Positions 25,004 to 34,259 are shown, numbered from the stretch's first letter. The stretch: 64,000 nucleotides of DNA from JANXMY01 sp964251675 (GCA_964251675.1 CAXUKS010000002.1:124001-188000); one strand, 5' to 3'. The notes: generated by a model not told the origin, from the sequence alone. Made by a program: numbers and translations.

Positions 25004-25702
25004 GTGGCATTCGTCTACGTTTTGCAGCATCACGAGGCTGAAACCTCGGGCACTCTCGGAGACGTGCTTCGCACGCGCCGCATCGCCACGCGCACGGTGG
25101 CTGGCTTTGCCGGGGAGACCGTTCCCCGGCACCTCGGGGATGCGGCAGGGCTGGTCATCCTGGGTGGCCCGATGGGCGTGTCCGAGCAGGAGAGTTACCC
25201 GTTTCTGCGGGACGAGGTGGCTCTGATCAGAGATGCTCTCGCCCACAATGCGCCGATTCTCGGAATCTGTCTGGGAGGGCAGCTTCTGGCGCATGCGCTG
25301 GGGGCCGCCGTGACAAAAGCGCCTCACGCTGAGATTGGCTGGTCGCCGCTGCGGCTGACCGACGCCGCCCGGCAGGACCGGCTCTGGGCCAGTGTTGACT
25401 CTCCCTGCTGCGCCTTCCATTGGCACGAAGACGCCTTTGATCTTCCGCCGGAGAGCGTAGCGCTGGCCTCATCCGACTTGACCCCCTGCCAGGCGTTCCG
25501 CTTCGGTTCGTGCGTTTATGGCCTGCAGTGCCATTTAGAAGTGACTCAGCCATTGATAGAAGACTGGCTGGCTCTGTGGGGAGAGGGCTTGCCAGATGCC
25601 GGGGCGGCCGCGATCCGGGCGCAGGCACGGCAGGAGCTGCCAGGGCTGGGACGCACGGCGCAAACGGTTTTTGGCGCATGGGTTGATCTGCTTGCGCCCT
25701 GA
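25004..25702 (+). CDS. Class I glutamine amidotransferase-like hydrolase
   Basis: GTG 25004 follows GGAAGGGGGA; the nearby ATG at 24979 is in another frame. This 232-residue alpha/beta protein shows the GATase-1 triad: nucleophile Cys in LGICLGGQLLA, His in YGLQCHLEVT and the following Glu. The N-terminal strands are VFVLQHHEAE-like and GLVILGGPMGV. Stand-alone members hydrolyse gamma-glutamyl amides or donate ammonia. As the last gene of the run and directly after a GmaS-type ligase, hydrolysis of a gamma-glutamyl conjugate is the simplest hypothesis. A strong hairpin terminator follows. Confidence 0.85.
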   Translation: MAFVYVLQHHEAETSGTLGDVLRTRRIATRTVAGFAGETVPRHLGDAAGLVILGGPMGVSEQESYPFLRDEVALIRDALAHNAPILGICLGGQLLAHALGAAVTKAPHAEIGWSPLRLTDAARQDRLWASVDSPCCAFHWHEDAFDLPPESVALASSDLTPCQAFRFGSCVYGLQCHLEVTQPLIEDWLALWGEGLPDAGAAAIRAQARQELPGLGRTAQTVFGAWVDLLAP

Positions 25703-25754
25703 AGCCTGCACCATTCAGTGTGTCACCCCCCGCTTCGCAGGCCAGCAGACGCCT

Positions 25755-25791
25755 AAAAGCCCAGCCCTCTTACGTGAGTGGCTGGGCTTTT
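25755..25791. terminator. Bidirectional hairpin terminator between the amine operon and katG
   Basis: AAAAGCCCAGCC (25755-25766) and GGCTGGGCTTTT (25780-25791) form a perfect 12-bp stem around a 13-nt loop. Flanking A and T runs allow termination in both directions, for the amidotransferase gene (+) and katG (-). Confidence 0.88.
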
Positions 25792-25833
25792 GGGCATTTT
25801 CAGGCAGGCGGCGTCGCATCAGACAATACCAGG

Positions 25834-28125
25834 TCAGGCCCGGTCGAAGCGGTCCAGGTTCATCACTTTGGTCCAGGCGGCAGCGAAGTCCCGCACGAAC
25901 TTGTCCTGCGCGTCATCACAGGCATACACCTCCGCGATGGCTCTCAGCTCCGAGTTCGACCCAAAAATCAGGTCAACACGGGTCCCTGTCCATTTGACCG
26001 CCCCGGTGATGCGGTCGCGGCCTTCAAACACGTCGCTTTCCGAGGAAACCGCGCTCCACTTTGTCCCGAAATCGATCAGATTGACGAAGAAGTCAGAGGT
26101 GAGCATCCCAACCCGGTCGGTGAAGACGCCGTGCGGCGAGTGGTCAAAGTTCGTCCCGAGGACACGCATTCCGCCGACAAGCACGGTCATCTCGGGAGCG
26201 GTCAGGTTCAAAAGCTGAGCTTTGTCCACCAGCAGCTCCTCGGCGGAGGCGATATGCCGGGGCTTCAGGTAGTTGCGGAACCCGTCGGCCGCTGGCTCGA
26301 GCGCGGCAAATGAGACCACATCGGTCTGCGCCTGGCTGGCATCGGCCCGTCCGGGCGTAAAGGGCATCGTGAGAGTGTGTCCGGCGGCCTGCGCCGCCTG
26401 TTCGATGCCCGCACACCCGCCAAGAACAATCAAGTCTGCGAGCGAGACTTGCTTGCCGCTGGACTGAGCCGCATTGAACTCCTGCTGGATTCCCGTAAGC
26501 GTTTCCAGCACTGTGTCAAGCTGACCGGGGCTGTTGACCTCCCAATCCTTCTGCGGGGCCAGCCGCAGGCGAGCGCCGTTCGCGCCGCCGCGCTTGTCCG
26601 AGCCGCGAAACGTCGACGCCGAGGCCCAGGCGGTCGAGACTAGCTCGGACACCGACAGGCCCGACGCCAGGATCGTGCTTTTGAGCGCCGCGCCGTCCTC
26701 GGCGTCAATCAGCGGATGGGTGACTGCCGGGACCGGGTCCTGCCAGATCAGCACTTCTTCGGGAACCTCGGGGCCGAGGTAACGCGCCACGGGACCCATA
26801 TCGCGGTGGGTCAGCTTGAACCAGGCGCGGGCGAAGGCATCTGCGAATTCGTCCGGGTGCTCGTGGAAGCGCCGGGAGATCTTCTCGTAAGCCGGGTCCA
26901 CGCGCAGGGCCAGGTCGGTGGTGAGCATGAAGGGCGCATGGCGCACCGCCGGATCATGCGCGTCCGGGACAGTTCCGGCCCCGGCCCCGTCTTTGGGCTT
27001 CCACTGGTAGGCCCCGGCGGGGCTTTTTGTCAGCTCCCATTCAAAGCCGAACAGGTTGTCAAAATACTCATTGCCCCACGCGGTCGGCGTCGTCGTCCAG
27101 GCTCCCTCGAGGCCGCTCGTGATCGTGTGGACCCCGTTTCCATTGCCCAGCGTGTTCTTCCAGCCGAGGCCCTGCTCCTCGATGCCTGCCGCCATCGGCT
27201 CGAAGCCGACGTACTTGCTCGGGTCGGCTGCGCCGTGGGTCTTGCCGAACGTGTGGCCGCCCGCGATCAGGGCGACCGTCTCGGCATCGTTCATCGCCAT
27301 CCGGCCAAAGGTTTCGCGGATGTCGCGGGCCGAGGCGAGCGGGTCTGGCCGCCCGTTCGGGCCTTCCGGGTTCACATAGATGAGGCCCATCTGGACTGCG
27401 GCCAGGGGATTTTCCAGCTCCCGGTCATCGGTGTAGCGATTGTCCGCCAGCCACTCTTTTTCGGAACCCCAGTAGATGTCTTCGGCGGGTTCCCACACGT
27501 CCTCGCGTCCGCCTGCGAAGCCGAACGTCTGGAAGCCCATCGACTCCAGGGCACAGTTGCCGGTCAGCACCATCAGGTCGGCCCAGGAGATCTTCCGTCC
27601 GTACTTCTTTTTGATGGGCCAGAGCAGCAGGCGGGCCTTGTCGAGGTTGGCATTATCGGGCCAGCTATTGAGGGGGGCGAACCGCTGCGTGCCGTAGCCT
27701 GCGCCGCCGCGACCATCCGAGATGCGGTAGGTGCCCGCGCTGTGCCAGGCCATTCGGACAAAAAGCGGTCCGTAATGGCCGTAGTCGGCGGGCCACCACT
27801 CCTGGGAGTCGGTCATCAGCGCGAAGATGTCTTTTTTGACGGCCTCTAAATCCAGGGACTCAAACTCTTTCGCATAGCTGAACGCCGGGTCCATCGGGTC
27901 CGAAAGCGGGGAGTGCTGGCGCAGAATGTTCATCTTGAGCTGATTGGGCCACCAGTCGCGGTTTCGCATTCCCCCGCCCGCCGTCTGTTTAAGCACCCCG
28001 CTTGTGAACGGACACTGCCCTTCCAGGGAAGCAGGGTTTGCCTCGTGAATAGGAGCAGGTTCCGGCTCATGGTTGAGGGCTGAAATAATATCGGGCGTGC
28101 CCTGTTCCAGGGTTGTGTCGCTCAT
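25834..28125 (-). CDS. katG: Catalase-peroxidase KatG
   Basis: The 763-residue length matches bifunctional KatG with two peroxidase-fold domains. The N-terminal domain shows the distal site VRMAWHSAGTYR, the MGLIYVNPEGPNG segment bearing the crosslinked Tyr, and the proximal-His motif ALIAGGHTFGKTHGA. It decomposes hydrogen peroxide in the cytoplasm. The start is ATG 28125, overlapping the fur stop (TGATG); a TTG codon one triplet earlier is less likely. Its control is probably by the co-transcribed Fur-family protein. Confidence 0.97.
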   Translation of the reverse strand: MSDTTLEQGTPDIISALNHEPEPAPIHEANPASLEGQCPFTSGVLKQTAGGGMRNRDWWPNQLKMNILRQHSPLSDPMDPAFSYAKEFESLDLEAVKKDIFALMTDSQEWWPADYGHYGPLFVRMAWHSAGTYRISDGRGGAGYGTQRFAPLNSWPDNANLDKARLLLWPIKKKYGRKISWADLMVLTGNCALESMGFQTFGFAGGREDVWEPAEDIYWGSEKEWLADNRYTDDRELENPLAAVQMGLIYVNPEGPNGRPDPLASARDIRETFGRMAMNDAETVALIAGGHTFGKTHGAADPSKYVGFEPMAAGIEEQGLGWKNTLGNGNGVHTITSGLEGAWTTTPTAWGNEYFDNLFGFEWELTKSPAGAYQWKPKDGAGAGTVPDAHDPAVRHAPFMLTTDLALRVDPAYEKISRRFHEHPDEFADAFARAWFKLTHRDMGPVARYLGPEVPEEVLIWQDPVPAVTHPLIDAEDGAALKSTILASGLSVSELVSTAWASASTFRGSDKRGGANGARLRLAPQKDWEVNSPGQLDTVLETLTGIQQEFNAAQSSGKQVSLADLIVLGGCAGIEQAAQAAGHTLTMPFTPGRADASQAQTDVVSFAALEPAADGFRNYLKPRHIASAEELLVDKAQLLNLTAPEMTVLVGGMRVLGTNFDHSPHGVFTDRVGMLTSDFFVNLIDFGTKWSAVSSESDVFEGRDRITGAVKWTGTRVDLIFGSNSELRAIAEVYACDDAQDKFVRDFAAAWTKVMNLDRFDRA

Positions 28126-28577
28126 CAAAGTTGTTCCTTCATTCTATTTTGGTGATTATTTTGCGTGCAGTCTGGGCAGAGGCCCCAAAAGATAATTTCC
28201 GCCTCCTCCACGACAAACCCGTGTCTATCGGAAGGCTCCAGGCAGGGGGCCGCGCCAACGGTGCAGTCTGCGTCGGCGGTCGCGCCGCAACGGCGGCAGA
28301 CGATGTGATGGTGATTGTCGCCCACCCGCGCTTCGTAGCGTCCGGGGTGGCCGGAAGGCTGAATGCGCCGGACAAGCCCGGCTTCCTCCAGGACGTGCAG
28401 GTTGTCGTAGACCGCCTGTGTGGAAAGCGTGCCAAGCTGCTCACGGGCCGCCGCCGCAACGGCTTCCGCGTCCCGGTGCTGCCCTTCACCCTGAACGGCA
28501 GCCAGCACCGCCAGTCGGCTGGCGGTGACCCGCAGACCGGCCTGACGAAGGGCGTTCTGAAGTGCAGGTGGTATCAT
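28125..28577 (-). CDS. Fur/PerR-family metal-dependent regulator
   Basis: This 150-residue protein has a winged-helix domain (LRVTASRLAVLAAVQG, LSTQAVYDNLHVLEEAGLVRRI), a metal site (GDNHHHIVCRRCGATAD) and a second CxxC (GLCPDC) that would bind structural zinc. It heads a two-gene operon with katG, which is the furA-katG arrangement; FurA/PerR proteins repress katG until peroxide oxidises them. The start codon lies almost at the predicted transcription start, so the transcript may be leaderless. Confidence 0.93.
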   Translation of the reverse strand: MIPPALQNALRQAGLRVTASRLAVLAAVQGEGQHRDAEAVAAAAREQLGTLSTQAVYDNLHVLEEAGLVRRIQPSGHPGRYEARVGDNHHHIVCRRCGATADADCTVGAAPCLEPSDRHGFVVEEAEIIFWGLCPDCTQNNHQNRMKEQL

Positions 28578-28584
28578 AGGCTTT

Positions 28585-28613
28585 ATTATAGCCGCTTATC
28601 TGGAATAAGTCAA
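28585..28613 (-). promoter_or_regulatory. Promoter and likely autoregulatory site of fur-katG
   Basis: On the minus strand TTGACT (28613-28608) and TATAAT (28590-28585) are separated by 17 bp. Transcription would begin near 28578, within a base or two of the ATG at 28577. The spacer is AT-rich with an imperfect TTATT/AATAA dyad, compatible with a Fur-family operator. Confidence 0.75.
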
Positions 28614-28690
28614 GACTACGACCCGGTAAACTTTGCACGCTCCCCGCGTATTCCTCGTGGATGCAGGCAATTCCTGCTGACTGGGTACGG

Positions 28691-30361
28691 TTACAGGGCG
28701 CGGTGGGGCGGCGCAGGTATTCCCACCGGGAGCCTTACCCGCACGTCCTCCTGACCGGCCTCCACGGGGACTTTGCGGAACAAGTCCGGGCTGTCCTGGC
28801 CGAGCCTCGTGAAATGATTGGCTTCTTCCTGATACAAGTCCAGAGTCAGCGGCTCCCGGACGACATGGGAAACGCGGAACCGACCCTGGCTGTCTAAAGT
28901 CGCCGTCTGGCTGGTGTGCGCCCCGTGGATAATGACGGTGATGCCCTCCGAAACAGGTTTGCCTGCGGCATCTACGATCTGCCCTGAGACCACCTGGTCG
29001 GCGGGCAGCACCGTCAGCCGTCCAAAATCGTGCTGCTCGCCATCGCCCAGGGTCAGGATCGTCTTGCTGTAGGGATAGCCGGGGTCTGACGGTGGAAAGG
29101 TGACCAGTCCGTAGGACCCGCCGCCGAGATTGACCTGATAGCGGCCCGCTGGCAGGCCCGACAGTGTAAACCTGCCTGCGGCGTCCGTCACCGTCGCCCG
29201 ACTGAGACCGGCCCCACCCGCCGCCGCCAAGCCGCCCCGGCAGGAGACGGCGACGCCTGCTTTGGTCTGCCCGTCTTCCCCGACAACGACGCCTTTGTAA
29301 CACGCCAGCGGCTGCCGCGAAAGCTGCACCCTGATTCCGTTCCAGATCGCCTCCGACGTCGGGACTTCCACGGCATACTGCTCTGCATTGTGAGCTGCGT
29401 TCTGGGCCAAAATTGCAACGGCCCGGTACGCGCCGCTGTATTCGCTGGGCAGGAGCGGCGGCAGCGAGGCCGCAAACCGCCCCTTGTCATCGGTTGTCAG
29501 CAAGACTTCCGAGTTCGGGCGCAGGACGGACACTTGAGCGCCGGACGCCGGCTTGCCGTCTGCCGACAGCACAATGCCGCGCCAGACGGTAGGGGTCTTG
29601 GGGAGGTCTGCGGGGTAGGTCTTGACGTTCCAGACAACATCCTGAAGATGCTGCTCGTTGATCTCGCGGTAGAAGGCGTAGCCGGGTGCGGCCTGCACGG
29701 CAGGCTGCGTGCCGCCGGGCGAGACCAAAGAAAGCCCGGCAAACAGACTGGGAACCCGAAATCTGGCCTGTCCCTGGGCATCGGTCACGGCGGCGGTCAC
29801 CGCAGAACTGCTGTAAGGCTGGTTTGTCTGATACCGGGCGAGGATGCCGGGAACAGGCTGGCCGGTCAGGGCGTCCCGCACCCGCAGGGTGACCTGCGGC
29901 CCGGTCAGCAGCCGAAAGTTCAACGCTGGACGGGGCACGCCCGGCGTCAGGGTGACGGTCCGGCTGGGCGGGACCAAAAACAGCGGCTGTTGGTCTTCCA
30001 CCGTGACACGAAACTCCGTGTCGGGCGGAGCGGTGGGATCGTTCTGAAACAGGCGGGGCGACCGGCCCGTGTCTACTGTGATCTTGTACCGGCCTGTGGC
30101 ATCGGTGACAGCTTCGGCGGCGGGCGCGGCAGACACATAGTGGGTAGACCAGGCGACCACTGAGACCCCCGCCGCCGGGGTGCCGTTGTCCCCGAATATC
30201 TGCCCGGAAGCAATTGCCACTGCTGCCGTGCCGGAATTAGGCAGAGCGACATTAGGCTGAGCGGCATCAGGCCGGGTGTGCCCTGCCGCCAGCAGAACGC
30301 ACACTCCCAGGCTGATCCCCGCTGTGGCTAAACTCTGAACTCTTTTCATTTTTTCTCTCAT
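28691..30361 (-). CDS. Exported protein with tandem carboxypeptidase-regulatory-like domains
   Basis: ATG 30361 overlaps the upstream stop (ATGA); MKRVQSL at 30349 is an alternative. The 556-residue product has a signal peptide (ATAGISLGVCVLLAAG) and several CarboxypepD_reg/transthyretin-like repeats: GQIFGDNGTPAAGVSVVAWS, TDATGRYKITVDTG, VTDAAGRFTLSGLPAGRYQV and GQIVDAAGKPVSEGITVIIHG. These beta-sandwich repeats have no enzymatic residues and occur in large numbers in Armatimonadota. Probably surface or periplasmic, perhaps adhesive or carbohydrate-interacting. Paired with a longer relative upstream. Confidence 0.78.
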   Translation of the reverse strand: MREKMKRVQSLATAGISLGVCVLLAAGHTRPDAAQPNVALPNSGTAAVAIASGQIFGDNGTPAAGVSVVAWSTHYVSAAPAAEAVTDATGRYKITVDTGRSPRLFQNDPTAPPDTEFRVTVEDQQPLFLVPPSRTVTLTPGVPRPALNFRLLTGPQVTLRVRDALTGQPVPGILARYQTNQPYSSSAVTAAVTDAQGQARFRVPSLFAGLSLVSPGGTQPAVQAAPGYAFYREINEQHLQDVVWNVKTYPADLPKTPTVWRGIVLSADGKPASGAQVSVLRPNSEVLLTTDDKGRFAASLPPLLPSEYSGAYRAVAILAQNAAHNAEQYAVEVPTSEAIWNGIRVQLSRQPLACYKGVVVGEDGQTKAGVAVSCRGGLAAAGGAGLSRATVTDAAGRFTLSGLPAGRYQVNLGGGSYGLVTFPPSDPGYPYSKTILTLGDGEQHDFGRLTVLPADQVVSGQIVDAAGKPVSEGITVIIHGAHTSQTATLDSQGRFRVSHVVREPLTLDLYQEEANHFTRLGQDSPDLFRKVPVEAGQEDVRVRLPVGIPAPPHRAL

Positions 30362-32937
30362 TCCTGCTGCTTTTGGGCCGCCGCCCCGGCCAGAACGACG
30401 GTCTGCACCGAGGGTGAATGGGCCGCTTCGTTCGTTTGCGGCGGGACTGGAAAGGCCGCGCCACTGATCGTGTGCGGCCCAGCTTCCAGGCCGTCCAACC
30501 GCAGGTCGCCGCTGGCGTTTGCGGCGGCAGTCTCCGGCCAAAGCAGATCCGTGAGCGGCCCTGCTGGCCTATCCAGGGTGACCGTTTGCCCTGCCAGAGC
30601 TTTTCCCTGCGGGCTGACCAGATGCAGCAGGACGGGCAAGCCGGGCGGGGGGATGTCCAGTGTCATCTCCGGGAGCGGCCCTGCGGACACGGCGATTGTT
30701 TGCGTCCCGGAGAGCCAGATGTTGTCTCTGGCAGCCTGAACCTGATATGTTCCCGGCGTCAGGCCGTCCAGCGTGAACGTGCCGTCCGCCTGCGCCATCG
30801 CCTCAACGCTCAGCGCGTCGTTTAACCTTCCCTGGCCCTGATACGCAGCCCGGATGCGAAACTGAGACGGCAGGCTCAGCACTGACTGTCCTCCGACTGT
30901 CACTCGCCCGCCCACTGTGCGGGGCACAGGCAGGACCAGCCGCAAGTCCTGGCCCGGATGAAAGGGAACAATCACCGCCCCGCTTTGTCCGGGAAGCCAG
31001 GCGGCGACCACAGGCTCCGCTGGATTTCCCGGCGGCGCAATGCGGGAACGCGCCGCGCCGCGCCAGTAATCCTTCAGTACGAGGCGGCCCTGCGTGTCTG
31101 TCCGCGCCATGCGAAGCGGTACCAGACGCTCGGGAATAAAGAGTGCGGCCCGCGCTCCCCAGGCCGGTGTTTTTCCGTCCGCCAGGAACACTGTTCCCGA
31201 GAGGGGGGCCGAGTAGAGGGCTTCCTGGGCGGCTGTGCTTTGGGGCGACAGCACGGCAGAAACCACTTGACCCGCCTTGACCATCACCGTCACCTCGCCC
31301 GCATTGAGGTTGGTCTCCACGGGCGCCGGAACGTAACAAAACACATGGAACGTCCGGCGGCCTGCTGGAAGCGGCCCCAGAAGGTATTCGTTGAGAGCGG
31401 GATCAAAATGCGTTTCGGTGAACGCCTCCTCGTCCGTTTGGCGACCTTCCACGTAGTAGGATTTCGCAGAGGCAAGGGGGCCGGTCAGGCGCAGGCGTAC
31501 ATAGCCGGGCGGCACCGGGCCGAACGTCAATGAGGTCTCTTCGCCGCCTCGGACCCGCACTGCCTGCGGCATCGGCTGCCCTGTCCCGGCAAGGAGGGCG
31601 GCATCGGAAGGAAGCGGGCCATTTTGAGGTGACGGCAGAACTCGATCCGCCCTCCCGGTGATGTGTGCCGTGACGGTGTAGGGAAAAAAGTTTACCGCTA
31701 CATTGGGGAAAACAACGACGCCGCTTGTTCCCACAGAGGCCGCGTACAGGGCGCTGTGAAACGGATCGCCGACCGTGACCGTGCCGCGCAAAGGCTTTCC
31801 CTGCGCGTCCACAAGGCGAACCCGGAGACTCGCAGGCCCAACGCGCCGGGTAAGAATTGTGAGCGGCTGCGAAGACGCGGTCGCTGCGGAAACGGCGACC
31901 AGGGAACTGCCCTCGTAGTAGGGGCCGGTGAGGGCATTGATGTTCAGGGGCTTGTCCCCGAAGCGTGCCGTGACTTGAAACAAGCCGGGAAAGACAAACT
32001 GCCCCACGCCGTTCCCGGCGCTGTCCGGGGAAAGTGAGAGGCTTCCGTAATTGGGGTCCTGCGCCGTCCTGAGAGTGACCACCTCCTGACTGACCCGTGA
32101 TGGCACGCCACCTGGGCCAAGAATGCGGAAAGTGACCGGGCCGGGCGCTGGCAAAAGGCTGAGGGTATAGGACTGAACCTTCCCCGCCTGCACCGCAACA
32201 CCCTGGCTGAGGCTGAACGGAAGCACAGGGGTTCCCGGCGAATAGAAATCCGGCGCTCGATTGGCAGTCACATCCCACAATCCTGGCGTCATGTCTGTAA
32301 ATCGCACGACGCCGTCCGGCCCGGTCTGGCCGCTGGGAGACAGCAGCGCCCGCAGGGTCTGCGCCGTTTCCCCGCCATCCGACTCGCGCAGCATGGGGGG
32401 GATTACGGAACTCTCGCCCGGCGCGGTGAGGGCCACCAGAACATTCGGGCAGGGCTTGCCGTCTCGCAGCACCCGCACCGCCAGCCCGGCATAAGTGACG
32501 GGCAGGACAAGGTCCTTCACAATATCACCCCACCGGCCCATGAGCGGCCCTTTTTCGCTCTGCACCTTTTCGCTCTGTACCTTTTCGCTTTGCCCCTCGG
32601 CGACCGCCAGGCCAAACCCCGGCTGACGCACGACCAGATGCACAAAAGTCCCCCTCTGCCCCTCGCCTGTGGGAACATTGGGAATGAGATAACGGCCCGC
32701 CGCGTCTGTTTTGCCTGCAAGTACTTTTTGATTGAAACGACCGCTCATTCCTTCCGACGGAGAGCAGACGGCATACACATCCGCCCCCACGGCAGGCTGC
32801 CCCCCCTCCTCTGTGACCCGGCCTCGAACAGACAGGGCCGCAGTCCCTGAGGCATTTTGCGCCGGAGCGGAATTGGTGACGGGGGCAAACAGAACGAAAA
32901 AGAGGATCAGCAAAAAGAACCGGGTGAGGATTGCCAT
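30358..32937 (-). CDS. Large exported carboxypeptidase-regulatory-like repeat protein
   Basis: The protein has 859 residues with an N-terminal signal sequence (FFLLILFFVLFAPVTNSAPA). Several CarboxypepD_reg-like units are visible: VRGRVTEEGGQPAVGADVYA, TDAAGRYLIPNVPTG, RLVDAQGKPLRGTVTVG and GTFTLDGLTPGTYQVQAARD. A small in-frame 15-bp tandem repeat (32552-32600) encodes three SEKVQ-type units. It is the first gene of a pair with 28691-30361 (4-bp overlap). Function unknown, probably extracytoplasmic. Both proteins read like diverged copies of one gene. Confidence 0.75.
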   Translation of the reverse strand: MAILTRFFLLILFFVLFAPVTNSAPAQNASGTAALSVRGRVTEEGGQPAVGADVYAVCSPSEGMSGRFNQKVLAGKTDAAGRYLIPNVPTGEGQRGTFVHLVVRQPGFGLAVAEGQSEKVQSEKVQSEKGPLMGRWGDIVKDLVLPVTYAGLAVRVLRDGKPCPNVLVALTAPGESSVIPPMLRESDGGETAQTLRALLSPSGQTGPDGVVRFTDMTPGLWDVTANRAPDFYSPGTPVLPFSLSQGVAVQAGKVQSYTLSLLPAPGPVTFRILGPGGVPSRVSQEVVTLRTAQDPNYGSLSLSPDSAGNGVGQFVFPGLFQVTARFGDKPLNINALTGPYYEGSSLVAVSAATASSQPLTILTRRVGPASLRVRLVDAQGKPLRGTVTVGDPFHSALYAASVGTSGVVVFPNVAVNFFPYTVTAHITGRADRVLPSPQNGPLPSDAALLAGTGQPMPQAVRVRGGEETSLTFGPVPPGYVRLRLTGPLASAKSYYVEGRQTDEEAFTETHFDPALNEYLLGPLPAGRRTFHVFCYVPAPVETNLNAGEVTVMVKAGQVVSAVLSPQSTAAQEALYSAPLSGTVFLADGKTPAWGARAALFIPERLVPLRMARTDTQGRLVLKDYWRGAARSRIAPPGNPAEPVVAAWLPGQSGAVIVPFHPGQDLRLVLPVPRTVGGRVTVGGQSVLSLPSQFRIRAAYQGQGRLNDALSVEAMAQADGTFTLDGLTPGTYQVQAARDNIWLSGTQTIAVSAGPLPEMTLDIPPPGLPVLLHLVSPQGKALAGQTVTLDRPAGPLTDLLWPETAAANASGDLRLDGLEAGPHTISGAAFPVPPQTNEAAHSPSVQTVVLAGAAAQKQQE

Positions 32938-33036
32938 GAAGTATCCTGACTGCCAGCGTTAAATCATCGAGAAAATCATCCTCCTCCCCGGCATTTTGGG
33001 CGAACCCAACGCCGAGGAGAAAGCGGAACCAACTTC

Positions 33037-34224
33037 TTATACGACCTGCATGGGCATCAAAACGCATAGGTAGTCGGCGTCGTCGGTGGGGCGGATGACG
33101 CCGGGGCGCAGGGGTTCGGTCAGCTCGATGTGGAGGCCCTCGGTGTCGAGGACGTTCAGCACGTCGGCGAGGTACTTGGCATTGAAGGCGATCTCGACGG
33201 GGCTGTCATCGCCGGTGCGGGCGACTTCAACCTCTTCGTAGGCATTGCCGACGCTGCCGCTTTCGGCGGTGATAGTCAGCCGGTCGCCGTCTTCGGTGGT
33301 CCGCAGGACGACGCGGGAGGCGGAGTCGCGGGCGACAATGGCGGCGCGTTTGACGGCGGCGGCCAGCGGGGCACGCTCCACGGTCAGCGTCTTGGTGGCC
33401 TGCGCGGGGATGACGCGCTCGTAGTTCGGGAACTGGCCCTCAATCAGCCGCGAGATCAGCGTGGTCTTGCTGCCCAGTTCGCTGTCTTTGTCGTCGCCCT
33501 TTGCGTCTTCAATCTGGAACTGAATCTGGTTGCTGGACAGCGTCACCACCACGTCGCCTTCGTCATTGCCGATGATTCGCAGCAGTTCATTCATGGCCCG
33601 CGACGGCACGATGGCGCTGGCGCTGCCGGAGCCTTCTTTGACGGGGCAGTCGCGCACAGCCAGCCGGTGCGTGTCCGTGGCAACGAGGCGCAGGCTGTCG
33701 CCCTGGAAGACGACCAGAACGCCCGTGAGAATGGCGCGGGTCTCATCGGTGGACGTGGCGAAAATCGTCTGCCGGATGGCTTCTTTGAGGATTTCGCGGT
33801 CAATCACAAAGCGCGACTCTTCCTTGACCTGCGGCAGCAGGGGGAACTCATCGGCAGACAGGCCGAGCAGTTTGTAGTTGGCCTTCAGGCAGCGCAGATG
33901 CAGGGTGTTGGTCTCGTCTTCCACGGTCACGGATACGTCGGCATCAGGCATGGCGGCCAGCAGCTCGGTGAAGTTGCGGGCCGGAGCGGTGGCCGCGCCG
34001 TCTTCGGTGATGCCGACGCCGGGGAGGGTATGCTCCATCCACATCTCCAGATCCGTCGCCATCATGGACACGCGGCCATCTTTGGCGGCGATGCGGATGT
34101 GGGTGAGGATGGGCAGCGACGACCGGGTGGCGACGGCCTTGCCGACGGTCTGGATGCCTTCAAAGAGTTCTTTGCGGGGGGACGTGGCCCGGAGCAGTCC
34201 GGGGGTGATTGTTTTGGCGGCCAT
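33037..34224 (-). CDS. dnaN: DNA polymerase III sliding clamp beta subunit
   Basis: This 395-residue protein has the three DnaN domains: RSSLPILTHIRIAAKDGRVS early, MATDLEMWMEHTLPG, LVATDTHRLAVRDCPV in the middle, and the C-terminal clamp signature (GVIRPTDDADYLCVLMPMQV). It forms the dimeric ring that tethers the replicative polymerase. GGAGAAGAGACACA precedes the ATG. In most genomes dnaN sits beside dnaA; here it follows an ECF sigma/anti-sigma-like pair and no dnaA is seen, so this is an atypical location or a second copy. Confidence 0.95.
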   Translation of the reverse strand: MAAKTITPGLLRATSPRKELFEGIQTVGKAVATRSSLPILTHIRIAAKDGRVSMMATDLEMWMEHTLPGVGITEDGAATAPARNFTELLAAMPDADVSVTVEDETNTLHLRCLKANYKLLGLSADEFPLLPQVKEESRFVIDREILKEAIRQTIFATSTDETRAILTGVLVVFQGDSLRLVATDTHRLAVRDCPVKEGSGSASAIVPSRAMNELLRIIGNDEGDVVVTLSSNQIQFQIEDAKGDDKDSELGSKTTLISRLIEGQFPNYERVIPAQATKTLTVERAPLAAAVKRAAIVARDSASRVVLRTTEDGDRLTITAESGSVGNAYEEVEVARTGDDSPVEIAFNAKYLADVLNVLDTEGLHIELTEPLRPGVIRPTDDADYLCVLMPMQVV

Positions 34225-34259
34225 TGTGTCTCTTCTCCTGTGGGGTCAAATCGGGTAAA

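Noticed and set aside
25004..25702. PuuD-type gamma-glutamyl-GABA hydrolase
   Set aside because: The nucleophile motif is GICLGGQ rather than the PuuD form, so only a general class I amidotransferase call is justified.
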